In this document: in pieces, positions 52,563-60,960 of the stretch
How positions within the stretch are numbered: position 1 is the stretch's first letter
How the letters are laid out: the number at the start of each line of letters is the position of its first letter
Source of the DNA: Sphingobacteriales bacterium 16-39-50
GTDB taxonomy: Bacteria; Bacteroidota; Bacteroidia; Sphingobacteriales; Sphingobacteriaceae
Assembly: GCA_002257025.1 (NCBI GenBank)
Contig: NCHA01000006.1
Span: forward strand, 62,001-126,000
Direction of reading: 5' to 3'
DNA length: 64,000 nt
Notes under the pieces: model-generated
Told to the model about the DNA's origin: nothing
Seen by the model: only the letters and a program-made list of their open reading frames with translations
Databases searched by the model: none
Program-made: the position numbers and the translations under genes

Positions 52563-52740
52563 TAATTATGGCTTGCTGGTAAATATGAATTATTCTGCAA
52601 ACATATTGAAAATGCGGGATTATTTTAGCACGAAATCAAAGCCCACACATTCAGATTTGATCTAAAATTTGTAAAAGCCTGCAATATTTACAGAATTTTG
52701 ATACTTTTGCATCCCTTCTGAAAGGAAAGGCTGCAGATAT

Positions 52741-52828
<88 letters not shown>

Positions 52829-52952
52829 AAAGAAATGCTGTCCGCCCTTAGGCGGATGGCATTTTTTGTTTCAGGCGTTACGAGCATAGCTCGTATAAGC
52901 ATGGAACAAAAAATGACAGTAGCGGAGTGAAACGAAGCGACAGCATTTCTTT
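52829..52952. repeat. Nested palindromic element immediately after tRNA-Ser
   Basis: The 14-bp perfect inverted ends AAAGAAATGCTGTC (52829-52842) and GACAGCATTTCTTT (52939-52952) enclose an 11-bp inner pair (CATTTTTTGTT 52860-52870 with AACAAAAAATG 52905-52915) and two hairpins (TCCGCC-CTTA-GGCGGA 52841-52856; ACGAG-CATAG-CTCGT 52880-52894). It begins two bases after the tRNA and could fold as RNA in a tRNA read-through transcript or represent a miniature mobile element. Confidence 0.8.
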
Positions 52953-52969
52953 GCTGGTTCCCCCCTAAA

Positions 52970-53017
52970 GGGATCAATAAAATTAATCCCAGCCTCTCCG
53001 CAGAGAAATACTGTCAC
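52970..53017. repeat. Degenerate copy of the tRNA-Ser 3' end plus a 21-bp repeat
   Basis: AATCCCAGCCTCTCCGCAGA (52985-53004) followed by GAAATACTGTC copies the tRNA 3' end plus its downstream flank (52812-52842) with a few mismatches. The 21-bp segment 52970-52990 just before it recurs exactly at 54276-54296. I read this as an old attachment-site duplication. Confidence 0.65.
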
Positions 53018-53056
53018 CCCAAAAGCAGACAGCATCCTTTTAGAGCAGAGTTAATT

Positions 53057-53086
53057 GGGCGGTAATAACACCTACTACAGGGTAAC
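53057..53086. repeat. Degenerate copy of the GGTCGG-CCGACC hairpin repeat
   Basis: GGGCGGTAATAACACCTACT followed by ACAGGG is a diverged copy of the elements at 54370-54393 and 56432-56455, sharing the AATAACA centre and the ACAGGG that follows. The DNA between here and 53194 has no gene. Confidence 0.55.
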
Positions 53087-53194
53087 TGTTCAGGCTAACG
53101 ATAATGAAAGCTTTACCAATCTTAAAGACGAGCGAGCCATAAGTCAATTATTATTATAGAGGCTTTGTCTCCACAATAACCGACCGCTAACAGC

Positions 53195-53806
53195 CTATTT
53201 GCTTGTCACCACTGGAATCTTCACAACAGGATGATTGTACTCCGCCAAAAACAGTAATTCCTCATCAATCTTTATTCGCCACTCCTTCTGCTTTTCAGCG
53301 GAACTGTAGCTATCGTTATCGAATGCTACCTGCTGAGCTTTATAGTCTTCGGTTAGTGAACGGATTATCTTGGGAACCTTTTTGCCTTCCGCCGGGATAT
53401 TTAAGTCGACCAAAATATAGGCTCTTCTCATCTTTCGAGCAAGCAGCTCGGTCATGTCGAAGTGCAGTTGCTCATGTTCTAGATACCTGTCTGTTTTCCA
53501 ATTGGCTCTTACGGATGAGAGAAAGCGGTTGAAGGTCACTCTTAACATTAATGATATTGTATCTGGTGATTCCTTATATCGAAAATACTTTCTCTGAATT
53601 CCGACTCTGCTTACTGCAGCAGTTCCGGGTATGCCCTGTACAGATTTATGAAACGCGGTTCCTCTAAAATCTTCCCAGCTTATTTTATCTTGCTCATCCC
53701 AATATATAAATTGCTTCTCTTTTATTTTCTGGGCGGAGGTAATGTTTGCCACCAAAATAAGGATCAAGAGAGGGAGAGCTGCTTTCGGATAGAAAAGGTT
53801 CTTCAA
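53195..53806 (-). CDS. Secreted DUF922-type putative zinc metalloprotease
   Basis: The 203-residue product has a signal peptide (to about SAQ, residue 25) and the segment ISWEDFRGTAFHKSVQG. The zincin motif HEQLH follows in YLEHEQLHFDMTELLARKMRR (near residue 111). This HExxH with the preceding W-x-D-F pattern matches DUF922-type proteins of Bacteroidota, predicted periplasmic zinc proteases. The third zinc ligand is not certain by eye. It is isolated within repeat-rich, gene-poor DNA between two degenerate copies of the tRNA-Ser 3' end and may have arrived with that material (inference). Confidence 0.78.
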   Translation of the reverse strand: MKNLFYPKAALPLLILILVANITSAQKIKEKQFIYWDEQDKISWEDFRGTAFHKSVQGIPGTAAVSRVGIQRKYFRYKESPDTISLMLRVTFNRFLSSVRANWKTDRYLEHEQLHFDMTELLARKMRRAYILVDLNIPAEGKKVPKIIRSLTEDYKAQQVAFDNDSYSSAEKQKEWRIKIDEELLFLAEYNHPVVKIPVVTSK

Positions 53807-54275
53807 TTGCTAAGTGTTATCGATTGGGTGATAAATATAGAAAATAGAGGGTAGTTTTCAATGTTGGTTACATTAATCCCGGTAATACTTCTGGCACTTA
53901 CAATTTGCTTTAGTAGTTGCTTTGGCGTTATTTGGATAAAGTCTAGAGGGATGCGGCTTGATATCGTTTCCCTTTTTTAATGGTAGTAAATTATCGCTTA
54001 TCACTCAGGCCATTTAGATATTATTTCAAATATTGACTGTAATAGTTTAAATAGGTTTACTATCGAATTTAGATTTTCCCACGTAAATGATTTAAATTGT
54101 TTAGAATGTTTCATTAGACCTAACTTTATATGGAGCTTTATTATTCCATATCGATAGTGTCAGCACTCTTTATCTTTTTTCGTTTAAACAAATATTTTTC
54201 AAGCCAACATATTGTAAAGGCTTTCTTGGAGGAAGGATTTAGTAGCTGAGAGCGACTACAGGGAAGCTTACACAT

Positions 54276-54296
54276 GGGATCAATAAAATTAATCCC
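54276..54296. repeat. Second copy of the 21-bp repeat with tRNA-Ser-like flank
   Basis: Identical over 21 bp to 52970-52990, 1306 bp away, and itself carrying 5-bp inverted ends (GGGAT...ATCCC). The next bases, CACCTTTTCCTGAAAGAA, are a decayed version of the tRNA 3' end and flank. Confidence 0.7.
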
Positions 54297-54369
54297 ACCT
54301 TTTCCTGAAAGAATGATAATTAGACCACAGATGTGGTAATTGTATTTAAGTGATTGGTCTTTGAGTTAA

Positions 54370-54393
54370 GTGGTCGGTGATAACACCGACCAC
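54370..54393. repeat. Perfect hairpin repeat GTGGTCGGTG-ATAA-CACCGACCAC
   Basis: Two 10-bp arms are exact inverted repeats around ATAA, followed by AGGGAAA. Related copies are at 53057 and 56432. It lies 140 bp beyond the 3' end of the sulfatase gene. Confidence 0.85.
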
Positions 54394-54532
54394 AGGGAAA
54401 CACCAACGAAAGGGAAAGCAAAATTTGTCTCACTCAGCGAAGTTCCCTCCCGAGAAGGGTGGATCGGCTTGCCGGCAGGCAGGGATGACGGTACCTTTAG
54501 TGGCATTAGCTTTATTTTAGTCGGTTGCTCCT

Positions 54533-56293
54533 TCAATCAATTCTCTCCATTTCAACCCAAAATGGGAATATGTTTTTCGAGTCAAAACTATAGTATGGCC
54601 TAAGTTCACAATCCATATCCGGAAAGTAAACGTTCTTCATCTCAATTATATCTTTACCCTCTGTTTTATTTTGGATTTGTCTTACTATCGTACTTGCCTC
54701 CAGATACATCCTTCCATTTGCTTTAAGCGGCTTAAGGAATTTAAATTTTATATTATAATGTCCCTTCTGAATTTTAACTTTCCAGTTACCATTTACTTCT
54801 TCCTGATCCCAGATGCCTCGCTCTCCTCCCGCATCATTACGGTTGAGGATAATGGGATTTTCAAATTTACTTCCCACGATGATTGGTGGTTGATTGATAA
54901 GGTTTTCAGAGCTTATTAAGTCATTAAAAGTTCTGTCAAGTTCCTGCTTGAGGGTATTTGCGAGTGCCTTATTTTTTAATACGATGTTATTTTGCTCATA
55001 TGAATCCTTATTAAGGTCATATAATTCAAAGTCTTCAATCTTGGCGTTATAGTCAGTATTCCCGACCAATTTATAATTGCCTTTATGAACTGACATTTTG
55101 GAGTATAACTCGGGATAACGCCGGGTCCAGTATGTAAACAAGGACCTGTTAGCCCAATCTACCTGTTTACCTTTAATTAATGGAATCAGGCTTTTACCAT
55201 CAATTATCCTGTCATTTGGCAAATCAACATGACAAAGTTCAGCCACTGTTGGTAAGATATCTAAATGAGCAGCCATTGTTTCAATGTCTTTATTCTTTCC
55301 AAAGGATGAAGGGTATCTCACATAAAATGGCACCCTAACCCCTCCCTGATAAACATTTCCTTTCAAACCCCGCATACCTGCAACATATCTCGTTTGCTGT
55401 GGACCATTATCGGTCATAAAAATGATCAGGGTATTTTCTGTAATCTTTAATTCATCCAATCTTTTTAGAAGTTTACCAATGTTGTCATCGATGTTTGTGA
55501 CCATAGCATACACTTTTCGGGCATCCTCTTTATCCTTCTCTGTCATTTTCAAAAAGGGTCTCTTATCGTCTTTGAACCCCGATGCCGGATCAATATCCTT
55601 ATATTGAGAATAGTACTTTTCCGGAACCTGTAATGGAGTATGGGGAGCATTAAATGAGAGATAACAGAAAAAGGGGGATTCTGAATTTTTACTAATAAAA
55701 TTTATAGCCTGATCTGTGAAAATATCTGAGCAATAACCCTGATAGGCTTCCCTTTTATTATTGTGCCAGAGTACAGGATCAAAATAACTACTATCCCTTT
55801 TGAAATAAGTTGTAATATCGCCAACCTGTCCCATTCCTCCAGAAAGATGGATCAGCGATTCATCAAAACCCTGATCGCTGGGTCTGCTTGGATAGTTATC
55901 GCCCAAATGCCATTTGCCAAAAATCCCTGTTTTATAATTTGCTCTCTTTAACAATTCTGCAATAGTGACTTCGCTTGAAGCCATTATTGCTCCGCCGTTA
56001 TAGGTATCCCGAACACCTGTGCGCAATGAATAGCGCCCGGTCATCAGACTTGAACGGGTTGGGGCACAAACCGGGGACACGTAAAAGTTATTAAAGCGAA
56101 TACTTTCAGTCGCAAACCTATCGATCACAGGGGTTTTAACATGTGGATTTCCAGTTATACCAAAATCTCCGTAACCCTGATCATCGGTTATGATTATAAT
56201 AACATTTGGTTGTGACTTTCCCTGAGCAAAACCCGTCGCAGAATACAGTGACAGACAAAATGCTAACACTATAAAGCTGATTATTATTCTCAT
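54533..56293 (-). CDS. Secreted sulfatase (formylglycine type) with C-terminal beta domain
   Basis: I start at ATG 56293 (MRIIISFIVLAF), which gives a proper signal peptide ending at FAQG; an earlier in-frame Met adds a charged extension. The 586-residue product has the metal-binding DDQGYGDFG near 37-45 and the formylglycine motif CAPTR (Cys76). GKWHLGD near 140 and TDNGPQ near 297 complete the type I sulfatase fingerprint. After about residue 455 an extra beta-rich region (IILNRNDAGG...WKVKIQKGHYNIKFKF) resembles a carbohydrate-binding module. It would remove sulfate esters from a glycan or lipid outside the cytoplasm. It is divergent from the FAD oxidoreductase gene. Confidence 0.93.
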   Translation of the reverse strand: MRIIISFIVLAFCLSLYSATGFAQGKSQPNVIIIITDDQGYGDFGITGNPHVKTPVIDRFATESIRFNNFYVSPVCAPTRSSLMTGRYSLRTGVRDTYNGGAIMASSEVTIAELLKRANYKTGIFGKWHLGDNYPSRPSDQGFDESLIHLSGGMGQVGDITTYFKRDSSYFDPVLWHNNKREAYQGYCSDIFTDQAINFISKNSESPFFCYLSFNAPHTPLQVPEKYYSQYKDIDPASGFKDDKRPFLKMTEKDKEDARKVYAMVTNIDDNIGKLLKRLDELKITENTLIIFMTDNGPQQTRYVAGMRGLKGNVYQGGVRVPFYVRYPSSFGKNKDIETMAAHLDILPTVAELCHVDLPNDRIIDGKSLIPLIKGKQVDWANRSLFTYWTRRYPELYSKMSVHKGNYKLVGNTDYNAKIEDFELYDLNKDSYEQNNIVLKNKALANTLKQELDRTFNDLISSENLINQPPIIVGSKFENPIILNRNDAGGERGIWDQEEVNGNWKVKIQKGHYNIKFKFLKPLKANGRMYLEASTIVRQIQNKTEGKDIIEMKNVYFPDMDCELRPYYSFDSKNIFPFWVEMERID

Positions 56294-56431
56294 ATTCCGT
56301 TTTTTAAGCTTGCTTATACAGGCTTTTATTTGAAAAATCAACAATTTTTCAAGGGATTTACTGCAAATTAAATATAAGCGATTTGCGGGGATAAGGAAAA
56401 TAGGTTTGGGTTACAATAACAAAATCAAAAA

Positions 56432-56455
56432 GTGGTCGGTAATAACATAGACCAC
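56432..56455. repeat. Copy of the hairpin repeat between sulfatase and FAD oxidoreductase genes
   Basis: GTGGTC and GACCAC arms enclose GGTAATAACATA, followed by ACAGGAAA. It is a diverged copy of 54370-54393, located in the divergent promoter region. Confidence 0.75.
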
Positions 56456-56547
56456 AGGAAAAAACATCCAAAACATATTATTCAGAAAACACAAATATTT
56501 CCTTAGTTTAGGTTAGTTGTATTTCAATATTGATTAAAACAGATTTT

Positions 56548-58278
56548 ATGTATTCGATAAATTTTACTCTTAAGTCCATTAACAAATTCGGCATCCTGAT
56601 AGTGATTCTAATTTGCTCAGGAAACCAGGCCACTTTCAGCCAAACCATCCAAAACTATGACATCGTAGTCTATGGTGCCACCTCAACAGGGATCAGCTCA
56701 GCTATTCAAAGTTCGCGAATGGGGAAAAAGGTGATATTGATTGAGCCAACAAACAGAATCGGAGGATTAACAACCGGTGGACTCGGGCAGACGGATATTG
56801 GGAACAAACAGGCAATCGGAGGATTATCACGGGAATTCTATCAACAGGTTAAAGCCTATTATCAAAAGCCTGAAAACTGGGTCTGGCAAAAAAGGGAAAG
56901 CTATAAAGATGGCGGACAAACAACCAGCGCGGCGCATGAAGATGCGATGTGGACCTTTGAACCTTCAGCGGCATTGAAGATCTTTAAAGAGATGTTAAGT
57001 AAGGAAAAAAACATCGATCTCGTGTATAATCAGCGTTTGAATCGTAAAAGTGGAGTCAAAAAAAAATCCGGAAAAATCACATCTATCCAAATGGAAAGCG
57101 GACAGGTTTATCAGGGCAGGATGTTTATCGATGCTACTTATGAGGGGGATTTAATGGCAGCCGCCGGTGTAAGCTATACGGTTGGACGTGAGTCTAATTC
57201 GCAGTATGGTGAATCACTAAATGGCATTCAGGCAAACAAAATCAGTCTGACTCTGCGTAGAACCATTTCAATGAACACGTATAATCATAATTTCATTGAA
57301 GGTGTAGATCCCTACATTAAGAAGGGGGATCCTAAAAGCGGACTTCTTCCATTTATCACAGCCGGCAAGCCCGGAATTGATGGAAAAGGCGACAAGAAAA
57401 TACAGACCTATTGCTTCCGCATGACCCTAACCAATCACCCTGATAACAGAATACCTTTTGCAAAACCTGCAGGGTATAAGGAACTGGACTATGAATTATT
57501 ACTAAGAAACTACGAAGCAGCCGAAGGTCCTGTTGAAAAAATGTATGACTATGGCGACCCATTAGTACCCTGGATAAATTCGGATATGCCAAACCGTAAA
57601 ACAGATACCAATAACCAGAAAGGATTTTCAACTGATTTTATTGGACAGAACTACGACTACCCCGAAGCAAGTTATGAAGAGCGCGAAAAGATTGTCGAAC
57701 GCCACCGTCAATACCAGCAAGGTTTAATGTGGACCCTGGCCTATCATCCCCGCATTCCTAAAAAAGTACGTGATGTGGTTTCTACTTGGGGTACCTGCAA
57801 GGATGAATATGAAAGGGAAGACGGCTGGCAGGGGCAATTATACATCAGGGAAGCAAGGCGTATGATCAGTGATTATGTGATGACACAAAAAAATTGCGAG
57901 CGTCTGGTTATTGCCGAAGATCCTGTTGGAATGGGTGCTTATGGCATGGATTCTCACAACATCAAACGTTATGTGGATGTGAATGGCTTCGTGAAGAACG
58001 AAGGTAATGTTGAAGCACATGTTGCAAGTCCTTATCCGATAAGTTATAAATCGATAGTTCCCAAAAAATCAGAAGTGAATAATCTTTTCGCGCCTGCATG
58101 CTTGTCTGCAACTCATATCGCCTTCGGATCCATCCGTATGGAACCTGTTTTTATGGTGCTGGGGCAATCTGCAGCAATTGCCGCGAGTATTGCTATTGAC
58201 AAGAATTATAGTGTTCAGGATGTTCCATATAAAGAATTGGAAGCAGATCTTTTAAAGTATAAACAGGTACTTCAGTGA
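56548..58278 (+). CDS. Exported FAD-dependent oxidoreductase (FAD_oxidored family)
   Basis: I start at ATG 56548; a TTG lies six codons earlier. The 576-residue protein has an N-terminal signal or anchor (FGILIVILICSGNQATFSQ). The FAD-binding segment YDIVVYGATSTGISSAIQSS near 37-56 continues with VILIEPTNRIGGLTTGGLG, typical of the FAD_oxidored family common in planctomycetes and Bacteroidota polysaccharide-degrading regions. Late motifs GMGAYGMDSHN and LGQSAAIAASIA support the assignment. Substrate unknown. It precedes the ceramidase-like gene by 62 bp in the same direction, and the cluster continues with exported RidA proteins, which fits an oxidase releasing reactive imines (inference). 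Confidence 0.9.
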   Translation: MYSINFTLKSINKFGILIVILICSGNQATFSQTIQNYDIVVYGATSTGISSAIQSSRMGKKVILIEPTNRIGGLTTGGLGQTDIGNKQAIGGLSREFYQQVKAYYQKPENWVWQKRESYKDGGQTTSAAHEDAMWTFEPSAALKIFKEMLSKEKNIDLVYNQRLNRKSGVKKKSGKITSIQMESGQVYQGRMFIDATYEGDLMAAAGVSYTVGRESNSQYGESLNGIQANKISLTLRRTISMNTYNHNFIEGVDPYIKKGDPKSGLLPFITAGKPGIDGKGDKKIQTYCFRMTLTNHPDNRIPFAKPAGYKELDYELLLRNYEAAEGPVEKMYDYGDPLVPWINSDMPNRKTDTNNQKGFSTDFIGQNYDYPEASYEEREKIVERHRQYQQGLMWTLAYHPRIPKKVRDVVSTWGTCKDEYEREDGWQGQLYIREARRMISDYVMTQKNCERLVIAEDPVGMGAYGMDSHNIKRYVDVNGFVKNEGNVEAHVASPYPISYKSIVPKKSEVNNLFAPACLSATHIAFGSIRMEPVFMVLGQSAAIAASIAIDKNYSVQDVPYKELEADLLKYKQVLQ

Positions 58279-58340
58279 GGTTCTGAAATTAAGATCTTCT
58301 ATATAGGGAATCTAAACAGGTGTTTATTTTTTATCATGCC

Positions 58341-59723
58341 ATGAAAAAAAATCTCGTTTCAATTACTTTTTTTTCTCTAATCATTCTGTTCGCTCAAAAC
58401 TTATCCGCAAGGGATAATAATCAGGCTGGCTGGAAAGCTGGAGTAGCGAGTGTAATTATTACTCCTGAAGAATCGATGTGGATGGCCGGATTTGTAGCCC
58501 GTACCCGTCCATCGGAAGGTAAACTTCATGAACTTTGGGCAAAAGCATTGGTATTTGAGGATGCTGCAGGCAAAAAAGCGGTACTCATCACTACTGATCT
58601 CTCAGGCATTCCAAAAAGTATTTCAGATAATATCCGGACCCGTCTCGAAAAAAGTTTCAGGCTCTCACGAAGTCAGATCATTTTCAATACCTCACATACC
58701 CATTCTGGTCCGGTGCTGCAGGATGCGCTTCATGCACTTTATCCGCTTAATGAGCAGCAAAAAGAGGCTATCAGGATTTATACCATAAAGTTTGAAAATC
58801 AGATTGAAGCATTGGTTAAAAAGGCTTTAAACTCCATCATGCCTGTGAATATTTCAAGCCAAAATGGGATCACCCGCTTTGCGGTAAACAGGAGAAATAA
58901 TATTGAAACCAAAATTGATGCACAGACTGATTTGAAGGGGCCTAGTGATTATGCCGTCCCGGTAATCAGGGTAAGTAATAAACAGGGAAAAGTACTGGCC
59001 ATCGCTTTTGGATACGCCTGTCATAATACGGTATTAAGTGGTTATGAATGGTCGGGAGATTATGCAGGCTATGCACAGCTTCAGGTAGAAAAAGCTCATC
59101 CCGGAGCCGCTGCATTATTTTTCCAGGGCTGCGGGGGTAACCAGAATGCATTGCCCCGTAAATCAATTCCACTGGCCAAACAATATGGTCAGGAGCTTGC
59201 ATTGGCTGTGGAAGCCGTGCTGGAAGGGGAAATGAGGAAACTCGAACCTCGTTTGAAAACCGCCTATTCAGAAGTAGCTATTGAATTTGAAAACCCACCC
59301 GGCAAGGAAGAGTTAAACCAAATTCTAGTTAAAGAAAGTGGTTACATCAGGAACTGGGCTCTTGAAATGATCCGGAAATACGAAAAGGGAGAACGTATAT
59401 TGAACAACTATCCCTATCCTGTTCAGTTCTGGCAATTGGGCGATCAGTCGGTGGTTGCTCTGGGCGGAGAGCCGGTTGTGGATTATGCGATCAGACTTAA
59501 AAAGATCTTCGGTCCTGAGTTGTTTGTGATGGGATATTCAAATGATGTGATGGCCTATATTCCAACTGTTGAAATTCTTCGTGAAGGCGGATATGAAGGT
59601 CATACCTCTCAAATGGCTTTCGGACTGCCTGCAAAATGGAAAGAATCTATTGAGCCTCTAATTTTAGGAGAAGTTTTAAAGTTATCTAAGGAGATCGGCA
59701 TTGCGGTTCCGGATTCAAAATAA
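58341..59723 (+). CDS. Exported neutral/alkaline ceramidase-like hydrolase
   Basis: I start at ATG 58341, giving a signal peptide (MKKNLVSITFFSLIILFAQNLSA). The 460-residue mature domain shows WKAGVASVIITPEESMWMAGF, LVFEDAAGKKAVLITTDL, the zinc-ligand HTHSGP (His119, His121) and GYACHNTVL...GDYAGYAQ...LFFQGCGGNQN. These define the N-terminal catalytic domain of neutral/alkaline ceramidases. It lacks the C-terminal Ig-like domain of classical enzymes, and many such short versions act on substrates other than ceramide, so an amide substrate is a fair guess. It is co-directional with the oxidoreductase and RidA genes. Confidence 0.88.
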   Translation: MKKNLVSITFFSLIILFAQNLSARDNNQAGWKAGVASVIITPEESMWMAGFVARTRPSEGKLHELWAKALVFEDAAGKKAVLITTDLSGIPKSISDNIRTRLEKSFRLSRSQIIFNTSHTHSGPVLQDALHALYPLNEQQKEAIRIYTIKFENQIEALVKKALNSIMPVNISSQNGITRFAVNRRNNIETKIDAQTDLKGPSDYAVPVIRVSNKQGKVLAIAFGYACHNTVLSGYEWSGDYAGYAQLQVEKAHPGAAALFFQGCGGNQNALPRKSIPLAKQYGQELALAVEAVLEGEMRKLEPRLKTAYSEVAIEFENPPGKEELNQILVKESGYIRNWALEMIRKYEKGERILNNYPYPVQFWQLGDQSVVALGGEPVVDYAIRLKKIFGPELFVMGYSNDVMAYIPTVEILREGGYEGHTSQMAFGLPAKWKESIEPLILGEVLKLSKEIGIAVPDSK

Positions 59724-59785
59724 TATCCTTCACATAATTATTCCTTTTTTTTATATTTAGAAATAGTAAAACACAAATAAAATCG

Positions 59786-60283
59786 ATGAAACGCAGAGAA
59801 ATATTAAAGGGGCTAAGCATCATTCCACTGGCAGGAGTTGCCGGTGCTGCTATTGCGAAGCATCAGGCTGGAACCGATGCAGAATCAGCCGCAGCGGCAG
59901 CCGAAGAATGGCTCCCAAAGAAAGAATTGATTAAAACACCGGCAGGCTCCTGCCTTCGTTCTGGTCACTTATTATTCATTGGTGGTATTGGAGGATGGTA
60001 TGCTAACCAGAGGGCCGAGCCCGGAGATATTCAGGTTCAGATCCGAAGCGTTCTGACTACCATGAAGGGAATTCTTGAAGGTGCCGGATCATCCATGTCC
60101 AATGTGCTGAAGATACAGATGACTGTAGCTGAGCCAAACAAAAACATGGCAAAACTTAATGAGGCTTATGCTGAGTTTTTTCCTGAAAACCCACCTGTAC
60201 GTTCTTACAGCGGGTCTAAAACGAGTCAGATGGGTAGGGACGGTATCCTTTGTCAGGTGGCCTGTATCGCTTATGTTGATTAA
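59786..60283 (+). CDS. RidA-family protein with Tat-type signal, copy 1
   Basis: The 165-residue protein begins MKRREILKGLSIIPLAGVAGA, a twin-arginine-type leader, then a RidA/YjgF domain from about residue 50 (CLRSGHLLFIGGIGGWYANQR..GDIQVQIRSVLTTMKGILEGAG...VLKIQMTVAE). The Arg that binds the imine carboxylate in canonical RidA is kept (Arg139 in PVRSYSG). The position of catalytic Glu120 of E. coli RidA is Ala159, and the family's early Tyr is replaced by a Cys-containing SCLRSG. RidA proteins hydrolyse 2-aminoacrylate and other imines, normally in the cytoplasm; an exported member is unusual. Copy 2 follows after 34 bp. Confidence 0.87.
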   Translation: MKRREILKGLSIIPLAGVAGAAIAKHQAGTDAESAAAAAEEWLPKKELIKTPAGSCLRSGHLLFIGGIGGWYANQRAEPGDIQVQIRSVLTTMKGILEGAGSSMSNVLKIQMTVAEPNKNMAKLNEAYAEFFPENPPVRSYSGSKTSQMGRDGILCQVACIAYVD

Positions 60284-60317
60284 TTAAACGCATTTAAAAT
60301 TTTAATAAAATAATATT

Positions 60318-60869
60318 ATGGATCGCAGAAAGGTTCTAAAAAGTCTGAGTCTTCTTCCTTTGGCAGGAGCTGCAGCAGTAATTCCCTCAGAAGCCAATGC
60401 TCAAAACAAAAAGCAAAAGGGACAGTGGACACCCAAAAAAGAAGTAATCCGGCGGAGTAATAGCGGAGGCAATACAAATCCTACAGTTGCTGCCCCTGCA
60501 GGAGGAGCCCCAAGACCGGGAGGAGTATTATCGGGATGTATCCGTTCAGGGCATCTCTTATTCCTTTCGGGAATCGGAGGCTGGTATGCTGAAAGACGCA
60601 AAGAGCCGGGAGATATTCAGGTGCAGATACGCAGTGCATTAGACACCATGAAAGAAGTACTTGAAGGTGCCGGATCGTCAATGGCTAATGTGCTCAAAGT
60701 ACACATGACTGTTGCAGAGCCTAATAAAAATATTGCTGCATTGAACGAAGCTTATCGTGGATATTTCCCTGATCCTGCACCTGTACGTTCATACACAGGA
60801 TGCGGAACTGACCTGATGGGAAGGGACGGGATTCTTGTACAAATTGATTGTATTGCCTACGTAGATTAA
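60318..60869 (+). CDS. RidA-family protein with Tat-type signal, copy 2
   Basis: A 183-residue paralogue of the preceding gene, starting MDRRKVLKSLSLLPLAGAAA (Tat-type leader). A Gly/Pro-rich linker (about 48-72) separates the leader from the RidA domain (CIRSGHLLFLSGIGGWYAERR..GDIQVQIRSALDTMKEVLEGAG). Arg157 occupies the carboxylate-binding position, and Asp177 lies where E. coli RidA has its catalytic Glu, so this copy keeps an acidic residue that copy 1 has lost. The two copies may form a hetero-trimer, since RidA proteins are trimers with active sites between subunits (inference). A strong terminator follows. Confidence 0.87.
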   Translation: MDRRKVLKSLSLLPLAGAAAVIPSEANAQNKKQKGQWTPKKEVIRRSNSGGNTNPTVAAPAGGAPRPGGVLSGCIRSGHLLFLSGIGGWYAERRKEPGDIQVQIRSALDTMKEVLEGAGSSMANVLKVHMTVAEPNKNIAALNEAYRGYFPDPAPVRSYTGCGTDLMGRDGILVQIDCIAYVD

Positions 60870-60880
60870 AAAAGGCATAA

Positions 60881-60915
60881 AAAAGGGCAGGATGTAAATG
60901 CATCCTGCCCTTTTT
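60881..60915. terminator. Bidirectional rho-independent terminator
   Basis: GGGCAGGATG (60885-60894) and CATCCTGCCC (60901-60910) are perfect complements around TAAATG, with A4 before and T5 after. It ends the plus-strand RidA genes and the convergent minus-strand TIM-barrel gene. Confidence 0.92.
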
Positions 60916-60960
60916 GTTTATTTGGCAACTGATCTTTGTTGTTTTATACAAGTAACAAAC

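Larger units (their letters stand above)
53807..54532. other. Repeat-rich gene-poor region (726 bp)
   Basis: No credible gene. It holds the third degenerate tRNA-Ser 3' end copy near 54290, the perfect hairpin at 54370-54393 and a GC-richer tail with CTTGCCGGCAGG (about 54470-54481). A 77-codon plus-strand ORF over 54370-54603 covers the hairpin and the end of the sulfatase gene and looks spurious. Confidence 0.6.

Noticed and set aside
54370..54603. 77-codon plus-strand ORF
   Set aside because: It begins in the perfect hairpin repeat and runs antisense into the 3' end of the sulfatase gene; the translation has no family features.
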